A stretch of 64,000 nucleotides of DNA from WRDF01 sp031552235 (lineage in GTDB: Bacteria; Bacteroidota; Bacteroidia; Bacteroidales; Rikenellaceae). The DNA lies in NCBI GenBank assembly GCA_031552235.1, contig JAVBMR010000004.1, forward strand, positions 118,507-182,506. Direction: 5' to 3'. This document shows positions 9,305 through 17,900 of the stretch, piece after piece. Below the pieces are notes generated by a model. The model had not been told where the DNA came from. It made no database searches and worked only from the letters and a program-made list of their open reading frames with translations. The position numbers were made by a program, and so were the translations under genes. The first letter of the stretch is position 1; each line of letters begins with the position of its first letter.

Positions 9305-9312
9305 TATTTTTG
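9305..9312 (+). promoter_or_regulatory. Possible -7 box for the HU-like gene
   Basis: TATTTTTG matches TAnnTTTG and lies 19 bp before the ATG at 9332. The -33 element is not clear. Confidence 0.4.
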
Positions 9313-9331
9313 CGTATTAATCGCATCAGAG

Positions 9332-10111
9332 ATGTTGAACAGAATAATCGCAGAATACACAAAAGAGCATAAACGCCTCGTACTGCCGGGCTTCGGGGCT
9401 TTCATCCGCAAGGAAACCGGCGAGGTGGTCCTCGTGGAATTCCTGAAAAAGGACGACGGTGTGCTCGTTTCGTTGATAATCGGGCAGAATGGCGGCGGCG
9501 AACAGCAGGCGCTCGAAACGATAGAACAATACGTGGCCAAGATAAAGCGCAACATAGCGCAGTCAGGGGAATACCGTATCGAGGGCCTGGGCAGAATATA
9601 CGTCACTGGCAACGGCCTTTACGAGCTTGAATACCTCGGCGGCGGCGCCATGGAGGAAAGCGACCTGTCCGCTCCGTCCGAAAACAACCGCCCCCCCACG
9701 GCGGAAGCTATGCCGGCGATGGCCGAGGCGGCGCCGGAGCGAACCGAAGCGCCTGCGGCCGGCGCCACACAATCAGTCCCGGCACAAACTGCCGCCAACG
9801 TAAAACCGGAATCCGTAGTTGCCACTGCGGCAACACGCGAACCGGTCAAGCCGCAATCACAACCTGCGGCCCAGCCTCGCCCGGCATACAATCCCGTGCA
9901 GCCGAAAACACAGCCAACACCCCAGCGCCCCGCCTACAGGCCCGCATACACGCAGCCGCAGAAGAAGAAAAGCGACATGGTCATGGTGATCGCGATATTG
10001 GCAGCGTTGTTTGCATTGGCAGTGATAGGTTTCAGTTTTTGGGTCGGCGGCGGCCCGGCAAGCCAGATAGTGCCGACAAACCAGCCCGTGGAACAGACCG
10101 CGGGCGAGTAA
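9332..10111 (+). CDS. HU/CCDC81-like domain membrane protein
   Basis: 259-aa protein. Residues 1-100 form an HU-like fold (IIAEYTKEHKRLVLPGFGAF, then ETIEQYVAKIKRNIAQSGEYRIEGLGRI), as in Bacteroidetes proteins annotated as HU domain, CCDC81-like. A long Pro/Ala/Gln-rich linker follows (about 115-215). One transmembrane helix lies near 222-246 (MVMVIAILAALFALAVIGFS), with a short tail. Relatives often end in a SPOR peptidoglycan-binding domain, which is absent here. It may link the nucleoid or cytoplasm to the envelope, but the role is not established. Confidence 0.75.
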   Translation: MLNRIIAEYTKEHKRLVLPGFGAFIRKETGEVVLVEFLKKDDGVLVSLIIGQNGGGEQQALETIEQYVAKIKRNIAQSGEYRIEGLGRIYVTGNGLYELEYLGGGAMEESDLSAPSENNRPPTAEAMPAMAEAAPERTEAPAAGATQSVPAQTAANVKPESVVATAATREPVKPQSQPAAQPRPAYNPVQPKTQPTPQRPAYRPAYTQPQKKKSDMVMVIAILAALFALAVIGFSFWVGGGPASQIVPTNQPVEQTAGE

Positions 10112-10199
10112 TATTCCGACATTTCACGCCTCAGTCCACGAAAGCAAGGCGGCACAGATCGCGCACATCACATTTAACGACAAAAAGGAAGACCCAGAT

Positions 10200-11405
10200 A
10201 TGGATATACAGTCCGTAAAACAACGTTTCGGAATCATTGGCAACAACGACCAGATGAACCGCGCCATAGAGGTTGCGGTGCGTGTGGCCGCGACCAACCT
10301 TTCGGTGCTTGTCACGGGCGAAAGCGGTGTCGGCAAGGAGTTTTTTCCACAGATCATCCACGCTTACAGTTCCCGCAAACACAATAAATACATCGCCGTG
10401 AACTGCGGTGCGATCCCCGACGGGACGATTGATTCCGAGCTTTTCGGCCACGAAAAAGGCGCTTTCACAGGCGCTACCGAGGCCCGTAAGGGCTATTTCG
10501 AGGAGGCCAACGGAGGCACCGTTTTCCTCGACGAAGTGGCCGAGCTGCCGCTATCGACACAGGTAAGGCTTTTGCGTGTGCTTCAGACCGGGGAATACAT
10601 CCGCGTGGGGTCGTCTAAAACACAGAAGACCGACGTCAGGGTGGTCGCGGCGACGAACAAGAACCTGCAGAGTGCCGTGCACGAGGGGCGTTTCCGCGAA
10701 GACCTCTATTACAGGCTGAACACCGTGCCGATCACAGTCCCGGCCCTGCGCGAACGCAGGGAGGACATCTGCCTGCTGTTCCGCAAGTTCGCCTCCGACA
10801 TAGCGGCCCAGTACCGCATGCCGGTTATCTCGCTCACGGACGAGGCGAGGACGGTACTCGAAGAGTATTCGTGGCCAGGCAATATCCGTCAGCTGAAGAA
10901 CGTGGCCGAGCAGATATCGGCCATCGAGGAAACCAGGCAGATAGCCCCTGAGATACTCGAATGTTACCTCCCGCGGACGCAAACGGCCCCGGTGCATATC
11001 CCGGGCAGCGCACGCGGCAGCGATATGGGCGGCACGGAGCGGGAACTGTTATATAAGGTGCTTTTCGACATGCGTGCCGACATACACGAGCTGAAGCAGA
11101 TGCTTTCGGATGTCATTAAGCAGGACAGGAAAACGGAAATAGCTGGCTACCTGCCCACCCCGAGCGTGTATACCCCGGCGGTAGCTCCTCAGCCCGAAAA
11201 CCGCGAGGCGCTTGACGCCGAGAGCGAAGACGTGACCGACGGGGCGCAGCAGGGCGAACTCACTAAAGAACAGGTGCAGCGCGACCAGATCGTCCGCGCC
11301 CTGCGCAGGCATAACGGCAAACGCAAGGACGCGGCACGCGAGTTGTTCATCTCGGAACGCACGCTTGACAGGACAATCAAGGAATTAGGCATAGATGAAT
11401 ATTAG
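10200..11405 (+). CDS. Sigma54-interacting transcriptional activator (AAA+, Fis-type HTH)
   Basis: 401-aa bacterial enhancer-binding protein. The AAA+ domain starts almost at the N-terminus, with Walker A GESGVGKE near residue 40, the sigma54-contact loop GAFTGA near 95, Walker B GGTVFLDEVAELP and the arginine-finger region FREDLYYRLN. The C-terminal Fis-like helix-turn-helix is QIVRALRRHNGKRKDAAREL. No sensor or receiver domain precedes the AAA+ core, so control must come from expression or a partner. The gene overlaps lptE by 11 bp. The grouping with lptE and secG is familiar in Bacteroidetes. Confidence 0.92.
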   Translation: MDIQSVKQRFGIIGNNDQMNRAIEVAVRVAATNLSVLVTGESGVGKEFFPQIIHAYSSRKHNKYIAVNCGAIPDGTIDSELFGHEKGAFTGATEARKGYFEEANGGTVFLDEVAELPLSTQVRLLRVLQTGEYIRVGSSKTQKTDVRVVAATNKNLQSAVHEGRFREDLYYRLNTVPITVPALRERREDICLLFRKFASDIAAQYRMPVISLTDEARTVLEEYSWPGNIRQLKNVAEQISAIEETRQIAPEILECYLPRTQTAPVHIPGSARGSDMGGTERELLYKVLFDMRADIHELKQMLSDVIKQDRKTEIAGYLPTPSVYTPAVAPQPENREALDAESEDVTDGAQQGELTKEQVQRDQIVRALRRHNGKRKDAARELFISERTLDRTIKELGIDEY

Positions 11406-11919
11406 GAAATCCTTACTTTGGGCCTCGGCCCTGCTCGTATTGACGGCGGCGGTGCTTACCGGATGCCGCATCAAATACAGCTTCAGCGGCGCGTCGATAG
11501 ACCCTAACGCCAAGACGTTCAGCGTGGCCTACTTCCCCAACAACGCGTCGATGGTAGCCCCAATACTCAGCTCCGCCATGACCGACGGCCTCAAGGAGCG
11601 TTTCGCCAGGCAGACTCGCCTGAAAGAGAAAACCGACGGCCCCGGCGACCTTGCGTTCGAAGGCGAGATCGTGGGATACGTTTCCCAACCGTCGGCCATC
11701 ACGGGCGACGAACAGGCGGCCAAGAACAGGCTTACGATAAGGGTAAAGGTCAAGTTTACCAACACGCTCCAGCCGCAGCTCAACTACGAGAAGACGTTCC
11801 AGCAATTCGCGGAATACGATGTGACGAGGTCATTGCAGGACGCAGAAAGCGAGCTGATCCCGCTGATAGTAGAAATGATCGTGGACGACATATTCAACGC
11901 GGCGGTGGCCAACTGGTAG
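11395..11919 (+). CDS. lptE: LptE-like lipopolysaccharide assembly lipoprotein
   Basis: 174-aa lipoprotein with an N-terminal signal and lipobox LTGC. The mature start CRIKYSFSGASI and the pattern FSVAYFPNNASMVAPILS are typical of Bacteroidetes LptE, the plug and partner of the outer-membrane LPS translocon LptD. The start overlaps the upstream activator by 11 bp and the next gene follows after 8 bp, so translation is probably coupled. Confidence 0.85.
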   Translation: MNIRKSLLWASALLVLTAAVLTGCRIKYSFSGASIDPNAKTFSVAYFPNNASMVAPILSSAMTDGLKERFARQTRLKEKTDGPGDLAFEGEIVGYVSQPSAITGDEQAAKNRLTIRVKVKFTNTLQPQLNYEKTFQQFAEYDVTRSLQDAESELIPLIVEMIVDDIFNAAVANW

Positions 11920-11927
11920 GATACAAT

Positions 11928-12614
11928 ATGACAGGATTTCAGGAATATATCAGCCATGGCGGCGCGATGCCGCCGAAGGAGGAGCTGGCGGCCGTCCTGC
12001 GGGAATACCCGTGGTTCATGACGGCGCGTGTGCTGTTGGCTGAAGCGGGCGGCGAAGAGGCGGATGCTCTGCTCGCGTTACACCGGCTCTCCCACCCCGG
12101 CCGGCCAACTGTTCCGGCGCCGGCCGAAACAGAAACAGATATCGGAATAACCGTGGCAGAGGCGACCGAAGTCCATGAAGCCGCCGCGGAAGAAAGTGAC
12201 CGCGAAGCCGAACCGCCCTACGTCGAGTCGGACGCGGAATCAGTTGACGACGAAACATTTGCGGCAATCGGCAATACGGAATCAGCCCCATCGGACACTT
12301 CGCCTGAAAGCCACTCCGAATCCTTTGCCGATGAAGACGCCATAGACGGCGGGGTTATCGAAACATTCCTCTCGAAAGGCGACTACCGCATTGTCCCCGA
12401 CGAAAACACCCCGGAAGACGACGCAGCCCAAGAATCGTCGATCCTGGACATCACAGACGACATGGTCAGCGAGGAACTCGCCGAAATATACCTCGCGCAG
12501 GGACTAAATGCGCAGGCCAAAGAGATATATGCCCGTTTAAGTTTGCTTAATCCGGAAAAAAGTGTTTATTTTGCCGAAATTATCGGAAAAATCGATTCCG
12601 GCAACGAGAAGTAA
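11928..12614 (+). CDS. Acidic protein of unknown function between lptE and secG
   Basis: 228-aa protein that is soluble and very acidic in its middle (about residues 60-190, rich in Glu, Asp and Ala). The N-terminal helical part contains LAAVLREYPWFMTARVLLAE. The C-terminus, EELAEIYLAQGLNAQAKEIY, looks like one TPR-like helical hairpin. No catalytic motif is visible. The position between lptE and secG in one operon suggests an envelope-related role, but no function can be assigned. Confidence 0.75.
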   Translation: MTGFQEYISHGGAMPPKEELAAVLREYPWFMTARVLLAEAGGEEADALLALHRLSHPGRPTVPAPAETETDIGITVAEATEVHEAAAEESDREAEPPYVESDAESVDDETFAAIGNTESAPSDTSPESHSESFADEDAIDGGVIETFLSKGDYRIVPDENTPEDDAAQESSILDITDDMVSEELAEIYLAQGLNAQAKEIYARLSLLNPEKSVYFAEIIGKIDSGNEK

Positions 12615-12634
12615 ATAATTTAAAGACTAAAAAT

Positions 12635-13009
12635 ATGTACATTATCTTCATCATCCTCATCCTTATAGCCGCGGTACTGCTCATCCTTACCGTATTGGCG
12701 CAGAACCCCAAAAGCGGTATGGCTGCCAACTTCGGTGCATCGAACCAGGTAATGGGTGTACGCCAGACCACGGATTTCCTCGAGAAACTGACATGGGGCC
12801 TCTCTACCGCCATCCTCGTTTTCAGCCTTTGCGCGACCATGACAATGCCGCGTGCAAGCATTCAGCGCAGTAAAGACGCCCTCGAACGCGCGATAGAAAG
12901 CGCGGCGGCACCTGCCGAAAACTCGCTCCAGAACCCGGACAACGCCGCCTCGTTCGACCCGAACGCACCGGCGCCCGAGCAGTCAGAAGCACCGGCACAG
13001 GCGGAATAA
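12635..13009 (+). CDS. secG: Preprotein translocase subunit SecG
   Basis: 124-aa SecG of the SecYEG channel. Two transmembrane helices (about 2-20 and 55-74) flank the conserved cytoplasmic loop with LTVLAQNPKSGMAANFG. A C-terminal extension of about 45 residues rich in Pro, Ala and Glu follows, as is common in Bacteroidetes. It is the last gene of the operon and is followed by a terminator. Confidence 0.93.
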   Translation: MYIIFIILILIAAVLLILTVLAQNPKSGMAANFGASNQVMGVRQTTDFLEKLTWGLSTAILVFSLCATMTMPRASIQRSKDALERAIESAAAPAENSLQNPDNAASFDPNAPAPEQSEAPAQAE

Positions 13010-13031
13010 GCACCGAACCGAAACCACAAAA

Positions 13032-13065
13032 ACGGCAGCCCCATAAAGAGGTTGTCGTTTTTTTT
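13032..13065 (+). terminator. Terminator after secG
   Basis: ACGGCAGCC pairs with GGTTGTCGT (two G-U pairs) around a 9-nt loop, followed by an eight-T run. Confidence 0.8.
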
Positions 13066-13139
13066 CGCCATAATCCGGCTACGAATAAATTGTGGCACGG
13101 TTTTTTCAAATACACAGATATATTATATAAAATAAACCT

Positions 13140-13147
13140 TACCTTTG
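13140..13147 (+). promoter_or_regulatory. Possible -7 box for the pseudouridine synthase gene
   Basis: TACCTTTG fits TAnnTTTG and lies 32 bp before the ATG at 13180. It argues against the earlier in-frame ATG at 13090. Confidence 0.45.
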
Positions 13148-13179
13148 ACCAAGTTATCCAACATAAACCCATCAACTTA

Positions 13180-14688
13180 ATGGCTAAAGAGAACCCCAAG
13201 AACCCAAAAGAGGCAGGGGCAGAAAAAGACGCCCCCCGTCGTGAAGATGCGGGTCGTAGGACCGCCGAAGGACCGGCACAATTCATGAAAGACAAGCGCA
13301 AAAGAGCGCGTGTAGCAGGCAAATCATATGAAGCGGTACCGCGCGAAAGCCGCCCCCGCCGAGATAACGACAGTGATGGCGAACGCCGCCCGTACAATCC
13401 TGATTTCAAGAAAGATAACAAGCCAGCATTCAACAAGGAACGCCGCGACGACAGCAGCAGGGACTGGAGCAAAGACAACGGCGACCGCCCGGCGAAGCGT
13501 TTCAACGACAATGACGGTTGGAATAAGGATAAGGGCGACAGGCCTCGCCGCGACAACAATGACGGTGAGCGCCGTTCGTACAACCCCAATTTCACTAAGG
13601 ACAACAAACCCGCTTTCAATAAGGAGCGCCGCGACGACGACCGCAAAGATTGGAACAGGGACAGGAGCGACCGCCCGGCGAAGCGCTTCAGCGACGACGA
13701 CAAATGGAACCGCACAGATTATAAACCGGAACGCAAGGAGTACGGCGACCGTGATCAGAACAGGGACAGGAAACCTTTCCGCCGTGACGACGACAGAGGC
13801 GAAAAACGCTTTTCACGCGACTCGCGCGACGGCAAGAGTGGTCCCGGCCGCCCTGCAGGAGCAGGCAAATACGGGAGCAAGCCCGGCGGCAAGCAAAAGT
13901 TCGACAAAAAGAAAGACTTCACGCCCAAAAGTTATGGGGACGACTATCCCAAATTCCCTGCGCCGAAGATAGAAAAAGAGATGCGCCTGAACCGCTATAT
14001 AGCGATGTCGGGAGCATCCTCACGCCGCGAGGCGGACGAATTCATAACGTCGGGGCTGGTAAGCGTGAACGGCGTCGTGGCGACCGAACTCGGCACCAAA
14101 GTGAAGCCCGGCGACGAAGTGCGCCTGAACGACAAGGTGCTTCGCGGCGAGAAAAAAGTCTACGTCGTGATGAACAAGCCGAAAGGCTACGTCACCTCGC
14201 TCGAAGATCCGCACGCGGACAAAACCGTGATGGACCTGCTCGAAAACGTTGTGAAAGAGAGGGTCTACCCGGTGGGCAGGCTCGACAAGAACAGCCTCGG
14301 AGTACTGTTAATAACCAACGACGGCGACCTTACCACAAAACTTACGCATCCGTCGTACAGCAAGAAAAAGATCTACCAGGTATCGCTAGACAGGGCGCTG
14401 ACCCGTGCCGACATGGACAGCATCGCCAAAGGCATCACGCTTGAGGACGGCCCGATACACGCCGACGAGATAAGCTACGTGAAAGACAACAAAAAAGAGG
14501 TCGGGATCGAGATCCACTCCGGCCGCAACCGTATCGTGCGCCGCATCTTCGAACACCTCGGATACAACGTAACGAAACTCGATAGGGTCTATTTCGCCGG
14601 ACTGACCAAGAAAAATCTGACACGCGGGGCATGGCGTTTCCTTTCGCCGCGTGAGGTCGATATGCTGATGAGCGGGAAATACGAATAA
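13180..14688 (+). CDS. rRNA pseudouridine synthase (RsuA/RluB family) with charged repeat extension
   Basis: 502-aa enzyme converting a uridine in rRNA to pseudouridine. The catalytic half (about residues 265-500) has an S4 RNA-binding domain (MRLNRYIAMSGASSRREADE) and the synthase domain with catalytic Asp in VGRLDKNSLGVLL and the GRNRIVRRIFEHLGY motif. The first 260 residues are disordered and dominated by Arg, Asp, Lys and Asn. They contain two long repeats marked by DNKPAFNKERRDD and DRPAKRF. The start at 13180 (MAKENPKN) fits the -7 box at 13140 better than an upstream ATG at 13090. Confidence 0.9.
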   Translation: MAKENPKNPKEAGAEKDAPRREDAGRRTAEGPAQFMKDKRKRARVAGKSYEAVPRESRPRRDNDSDGERRPYNPDFKKDNKPAFNKERRDDSSRDWSKDNGDRPAKRFNDNDGWNKDKGDRPRRDNNDGERRSYNPNFTKDNKPAFNKERRDDDRKDWNRDRSDRPAKRFSDDDKWNRTDYKPERKEYGDRDQNRDRKPFRRDDDRGEKRFSRDSRDGKSGPGRPAGAGKYGSKPGGKQKFDKKKDFTPKSYGDDYPKFPAPKIEKEMRLNRYIAMSGASSRREADEFITSGLVSVNGVVATELGTKVKPGDEVRLNDKVLRGEKKVYVVMNKPKGYVTSLEDPHADKTVMDLLENVVKERVYPVGRLDKNSLGVLLITNDGDLTTKLTHPSYSKKKIYQVSLDRALTRADMDSIAKGITLEDGPIHADEISYVKDNKKEVGIEIHSGRNRIVRRIFEHLGYNVTKLDRVYFAGLTKKNLTRGAWRFLSPREVDMLMSGKYE

Positions 14689-14708
14689 CCGCAGGTTTTA
14701 TCTAATAG

Positions 14709-14742
14709 ACGAATGCAGGCCTGGAAGCCTGCATTCGTTTTA
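14709..14742 (+). terminator. Terminator after the pseudouridine synthase
   Basis: GAATGCAGGC and GCCTGCATTC form a perfect 10-bp stem with a 6-nt loop, followed by GTTTTAT. Confidence 0.85.
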
Positions 14743-14818
14743 TATCTACGATCCTAAACAGCTCGTTTCGGCGCTTAATCATTATGTTCTTGTCGCGCAC
14801 AAAAGATTCACGCCACCT

Positions 14819-15787
14819 TTAAAACTGCGCCAACGCTATCGCCATGGCGGCCTCGACAACGACGGGGGCGCGGAGCGCGATGCAGGCGTCATGCCGCCCG
14901 TGGACAGACATAGTCTCGACTTTGCCGGTTTCAGTATTCAGCGAAAGTTGCTCCTTCGCGATGCTCGGAGTGGGTTTTACCGCCACCCTAACGACTATCG
15001 GATTCCCGTTCGTGATGCCGCCGTTTATGCCGCCGGAGTTGTTTGTGGCCGTAGTGCCGTCGGGCGATATTATCGGGTCGTTGTTTTCCGATCCTTTCAG
15101 CGAGGCGGCCTCGAAACCGTTGCCGAACTCCACGCCTTTTATGGCCGGAATGGAGAATAGCAAGTGCGAGAGTACGCTCTCGAACGAATCGAAAAACGGC
15201 TCGCCCAAACCTACCGGCACGCCTGTCGCGGTACACTCTATTACGCCGCCCACGGAATCCAGCTCCTTAACGGCCTCGGCTACAATGGCTTCGAAACGAT
15301 CTTTATCCTTGCTGCCGCCGAGCGCAATGATGTCGGAACTGATTTTGATACCGCCACCCAGTATTTTTTTAGCAACCACACCGGCTGCTACGAGCGTGAG
15401 TGTGATCCTGCCCGAAAAATGGCCGCCGCCACGGTAATCCTGGTAGCCTGCGTATTTTTTGCCGGCGACCCAGTCGGCATGTGACGGGCGCGGATGCGTC
15501 ACGAGGTTCGAATAGTCGGCCGAACGGGTGTTGTCGTTCGTGAACGTTACGGCAAGCGGCGCACCAGTCGTGTATCCGTTGAACACACCGGAAAGTATGC
15601 GGGGCATGTCGCTTTCTATGCGCGGGGTCGTGCCTTTGGCTCCGCTGCGGCGGCGCGCGAGATCGGCCTCGAAGTCGGCTTCCGACAACGCGATTCCCGG
15701 CGGCACGCCGTCCATAACGACGCCTATGCCCTCCCCATGCGACTCTCCGAATATGGAAAGCCTGAATTTATCTCCGAAAGCGTTCAT
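14819..15787 (-). CDS. aroC: Chorismate synthase
   Basis: Last step of the shikimate pathway: EPSP to chorismate, with reduced FMN as cofactor. Family motifs are present in order: GESHGEGIG near the N-terminus, RRRSGAKGTTPRIE, the RPSHADWVAGKKYAGYQDYR segment, GGHFSGRITLTLVAAG, NNSGGINGGITNG and the C-terminal GRHDACIALRA. At 322 aa it is compact compared with the usual 350-390, through shorter loops rather than loss of motifs. aroA lies 16 bp upstream on the same strand, so the two likely share a message. Confidence 0.95.
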   Translation of the reverse strand: MNAFGDKFRLSIFGESHGEGIGVVMDGVPPGIALSEADFEADLARRRSGAKGTTPRIESDMPRILSGVFNGYTTGAPLAVTFTNDNTRSADYSNLVTHPRPSHADWVAGKKYAGYQDYRGGGHFSGRITLTLVAAGVVAKKILGGGIKISSDIIALGGSKDKDRFEAIVAEAVKELDSVGGVIECTATGVPVGLGEPFFDSFESVLSHLLFSIPAIKGVEFGNGFEAASLKGSENNDPIISPDGTTATNNSGGINGGITNGNPIVVRVAVKPTPSIAKEQLSLNTETGKVETMSVHGRHDACIALRAPVVVEAAMAIALAQF

Positions 15788-15803
15788 TACTTGTAATTTA
15801 TCG

Positions 15804-17063
15804 TTAATTATTTGAAGCGATTATCGAGGCGATGTCTTTCCAGAAATCGGGATACGATTTATTGACCGCTTCGGCGTCTTCGATGGTCGTTTCGCCGTCG
15901 GCCGCAAGTGCCGCCACGGCGGTCGCCATCGCGATCCTGTGGTCGTTGCGGCTGCTGACAACCGCCGCCCTGACACGGCCGCCGGTAACTTTCATCACAT
16001 CCTCTTCCGAGATATCAATAGCAACGCCCATCTTCCCGAATTCGTCCCGGAGCGTTTCGGCTCGGTCGCTCTCCTTGTGCGTGAGGCGCTCCGTACCCCT
16101 TATCACACTGACACCCTCGCAGCCCGCCGCGAGCGCCACCAGCGCCGGGAACAGGTCGGGACAATGCGTGGCATCGAATTCGAACGCCTGCAAAGGACGG
16201 CTCCTCACCGTGATCGTATTACCCTCGGTAATTATCTCCGCGCCAGCGCGTGAAAGCGCGTTCACTATCTCGATATCGGCCTGAAGCGACAGCGGATTGA
16301 GGTTGGCGACGGTCACCTCTCCAGCAACGGCGCCGGCCACCAGCAGGCACGAAGCCCCGCTCCAGTCGCCCTCTATATTATATGTACGCGGCGAATATTC
16401 CTGCCGCCCCTCGATAAAAAATTCGGTATAATCCTCGTTATGCCCCACCTCGATATCGAAAGCACGCAGCACGTCGATAGTCATATTTATATACGGTATG
16501 CTGTTCAGCCGTCCCACATGGAGCGTAGTATCGTTCTGTGCGAGAGGAAGTGCCATCAGCAACCCTGTGAGAAACTGCGAACTTATGCTTCCGTCCACCT
16601 GCGTTTCGCCGCCCAGCAAAGGCCCTTGCACCGTAATCGGCAGGTGTCCGCCATCCTGCGCGGCAACCCGAGCCCCAAGCGCGCGCAGCGGCGCTATCAT
16701 CATGTCCATGGGGCGTTTGAGTATCGACCCGTGGCCTGTGATCGTGATCGGCCTGCCGGACAGCGACGCTATCGGCGTGAACATGCGCGTGGAAAGCCCC
16801 GATTCGCCGATATCTATCGTCAATACCGAAGGACTGCCGCCTCCGTTTATGATGTATGTCGATTCGTCGGTATGCGTCGATGCCGCACCCAGCGCCCCGG
16901 CCACGAGCAATGCCGCGCGCGTGTCGCTACACAATTCCATATTCAGGAGCCTACTCTCGCCCTTGGCCAGTAGTGCTGCCGCTATGGCCCTCTGCGCGTA
17001 ACTTTTCGACGACGGCGCCTGTACCGTCCCGCTAACTCTCGACCCTTTTATTTTCGCATCCAC
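15804..17063 (-). CDS. aroA: 3-phosphoshikimate 1-carboxyvinyltransferase (EPSP synthase)
   Basis: Shikimate pathway enzyme that joins PEP to shikimate-3-phosphate. The 419-aa protein has the PSSKSYAQRAIAAALLA substrate site at residues 18-34, GESGLSTRMFTPIA near 87-100, SSQFLTGLLMALPL, and the C-terminal ESDRAETLRDEFGKMG and NDHRIAMATAVAAL motifs. It is encoded 3 bp after lptB and just before aroC. Confidence 0.95.
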   Translation of the reverse strand: MDAKIKGSRVSGTVQAPSSKSYAQRAIAAALLAKGESRLLNMELCSDTRAALLVAGALGAASTHTDESTYIINGGGSPSVLTIDIGESGLSTRMFTPIASLSGRPITITGHGSILKRPMDMMIAPLRALGARVAAQDGGHLPITVQGPLLGGETQVDGSISSQFLTGLLMALPLAQNDTTLHVGRLNSIPYINMTIDVLRAFDIEVGHNEDYTEFFIEGRQEYSPRTYNIEGDWSGASCLLVAGAVAGEVTVANLNPLSLQADIEIVNALSRAGAEIITEGNTITVRSRPLQAFEFDATHCPDLFPALVALAAGCEGVSVIRGTERLTHKESDRAETLRDEFGKMGVAIDISEEDVMKVTGGRVRAAVVSSRNDHRIAMATAVAALAADGETTIEDAEAVNKSYPDFWKDIASIIASNN

Positions 17064-17066
17064 GCC

Positions 17067-17804
17067 CTATCTCAACTTAAAGTCCTGGCCCAGGTAAACC
17101 TTCCTGACCATCTCGTCGTTAGCGAGATCCTCGGCCGACCCGGCTTTCAGTATCTTGCCCTCGAAGAGCAGGTATGTGCGGTCGGTTATGTTCAACGTTT
17201 CGTGCACGTTGTGGTCGGTGATGATAACCCCGATGTTCTTGTCCTTCAGCGTACGCACGATGCTCTGGATGTCCTCCACGGCGATCGGGTCTACACCTGC
17301 GAACGGTTCGTCGAGCAGTATGAACTTAGGGTTGATTGCAACAGCACGGGCGATCTCAGTGCGGCGGCGTTCGCCGCCCGAGAGCTTGATCCCGTCGCTC
17401 TTGCGCACCTTTTGCAGGCGGAACTCCTCGATCAGGGTTTCCGTGCGTTCCTTCTGCTCGGCTTTGGTCATGTTCGTCATTTCGAGCACCGACCTTATAT
17501 TGTCCTCGACGCTAAGGTTGCGGAAAACCGAAGCCTCCTGCGCGAGGTATCCCACCCCCATCTGGGCGCGCTTGTACACCGCGAATTTTGTGATGTCGGT
17601 CGAAACGCCGTTGTCGTCCTCAAGGAATATCCTCCCGTCGTTGGGCTTTATCAGCCCCACTATCATATAGAAGGATGTAGTCTTGCCCGCCCCGTTGGGC
17701 CCGAGCAGGCCAACGATCTCGCCCTGGGTAACGTCTATCGAAACATGGTCCACGACCGTGCGCGATTTATAGCGTTTTACAAGGTTGTCTGTGTATAGTC
17801 TCAT
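17067..17804 (-). CDS. lptB: LPS export ABC transporter ATP-binding protein LptB
   Basis: 245-aa cytoplasmic ATPase that powers LPS extraction by LptFG. Walker A GPNGAGKTT is near residue 35, the Q-loop YLAQEASVFRNLSVEDN is typical of LptB, the signature is KLSGGERRRTEIARA, and Walker B ILLDEPFAGVDPIAV is followed by the H-loop ITDHNVHETL. It heads a three-gene run with aroA and aroC. A TAACTTTG box lies on the minus strand at 17833-17826. Confidence 0.95.
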   Translation of the reverse strand: MRLYTDNLVKRYKSRTVVDHVSIDVTQGEIVGLLGPNGAGKTTSFYMIVGLIKPNDGRIFLEDDNGVSTDITKFAVYKRAQMGVGYLAQEASVFRNLSVEDNIRSVLEMTNMTKAEQKERTETLIEEFRLQKVRKSDGIKLSGGERRRTEIARAVAINPKFILLDEPFAGVDPIAVEDIQSIVRTLKDKNIGVIITDHNVHETLNITDRTYLLFEGKILKAGSAEDLANDEMVRKVYLGQDFKLR

Positions 17805-17825
17805 TTATTCTGCAAAAAGTATTTA

Positions 17826-17833
17826 CAAAGTTA
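17826..17833 (-). promoter_or_regulatory. Possible -7 box for lptB-aroA-aroC
   Basis: TAACTTTG matches TAnnTTTG and lies 22 bp upstream of the lptB start. The -33 element is not obvious. Confidence 0.4.
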
Positions 17834-17900
17834 ATAAAATTCGAAATATTCTCTTATCTTAGCTATTCAGAAAAACACAATTAAGGAGCAAAGGCAATAA

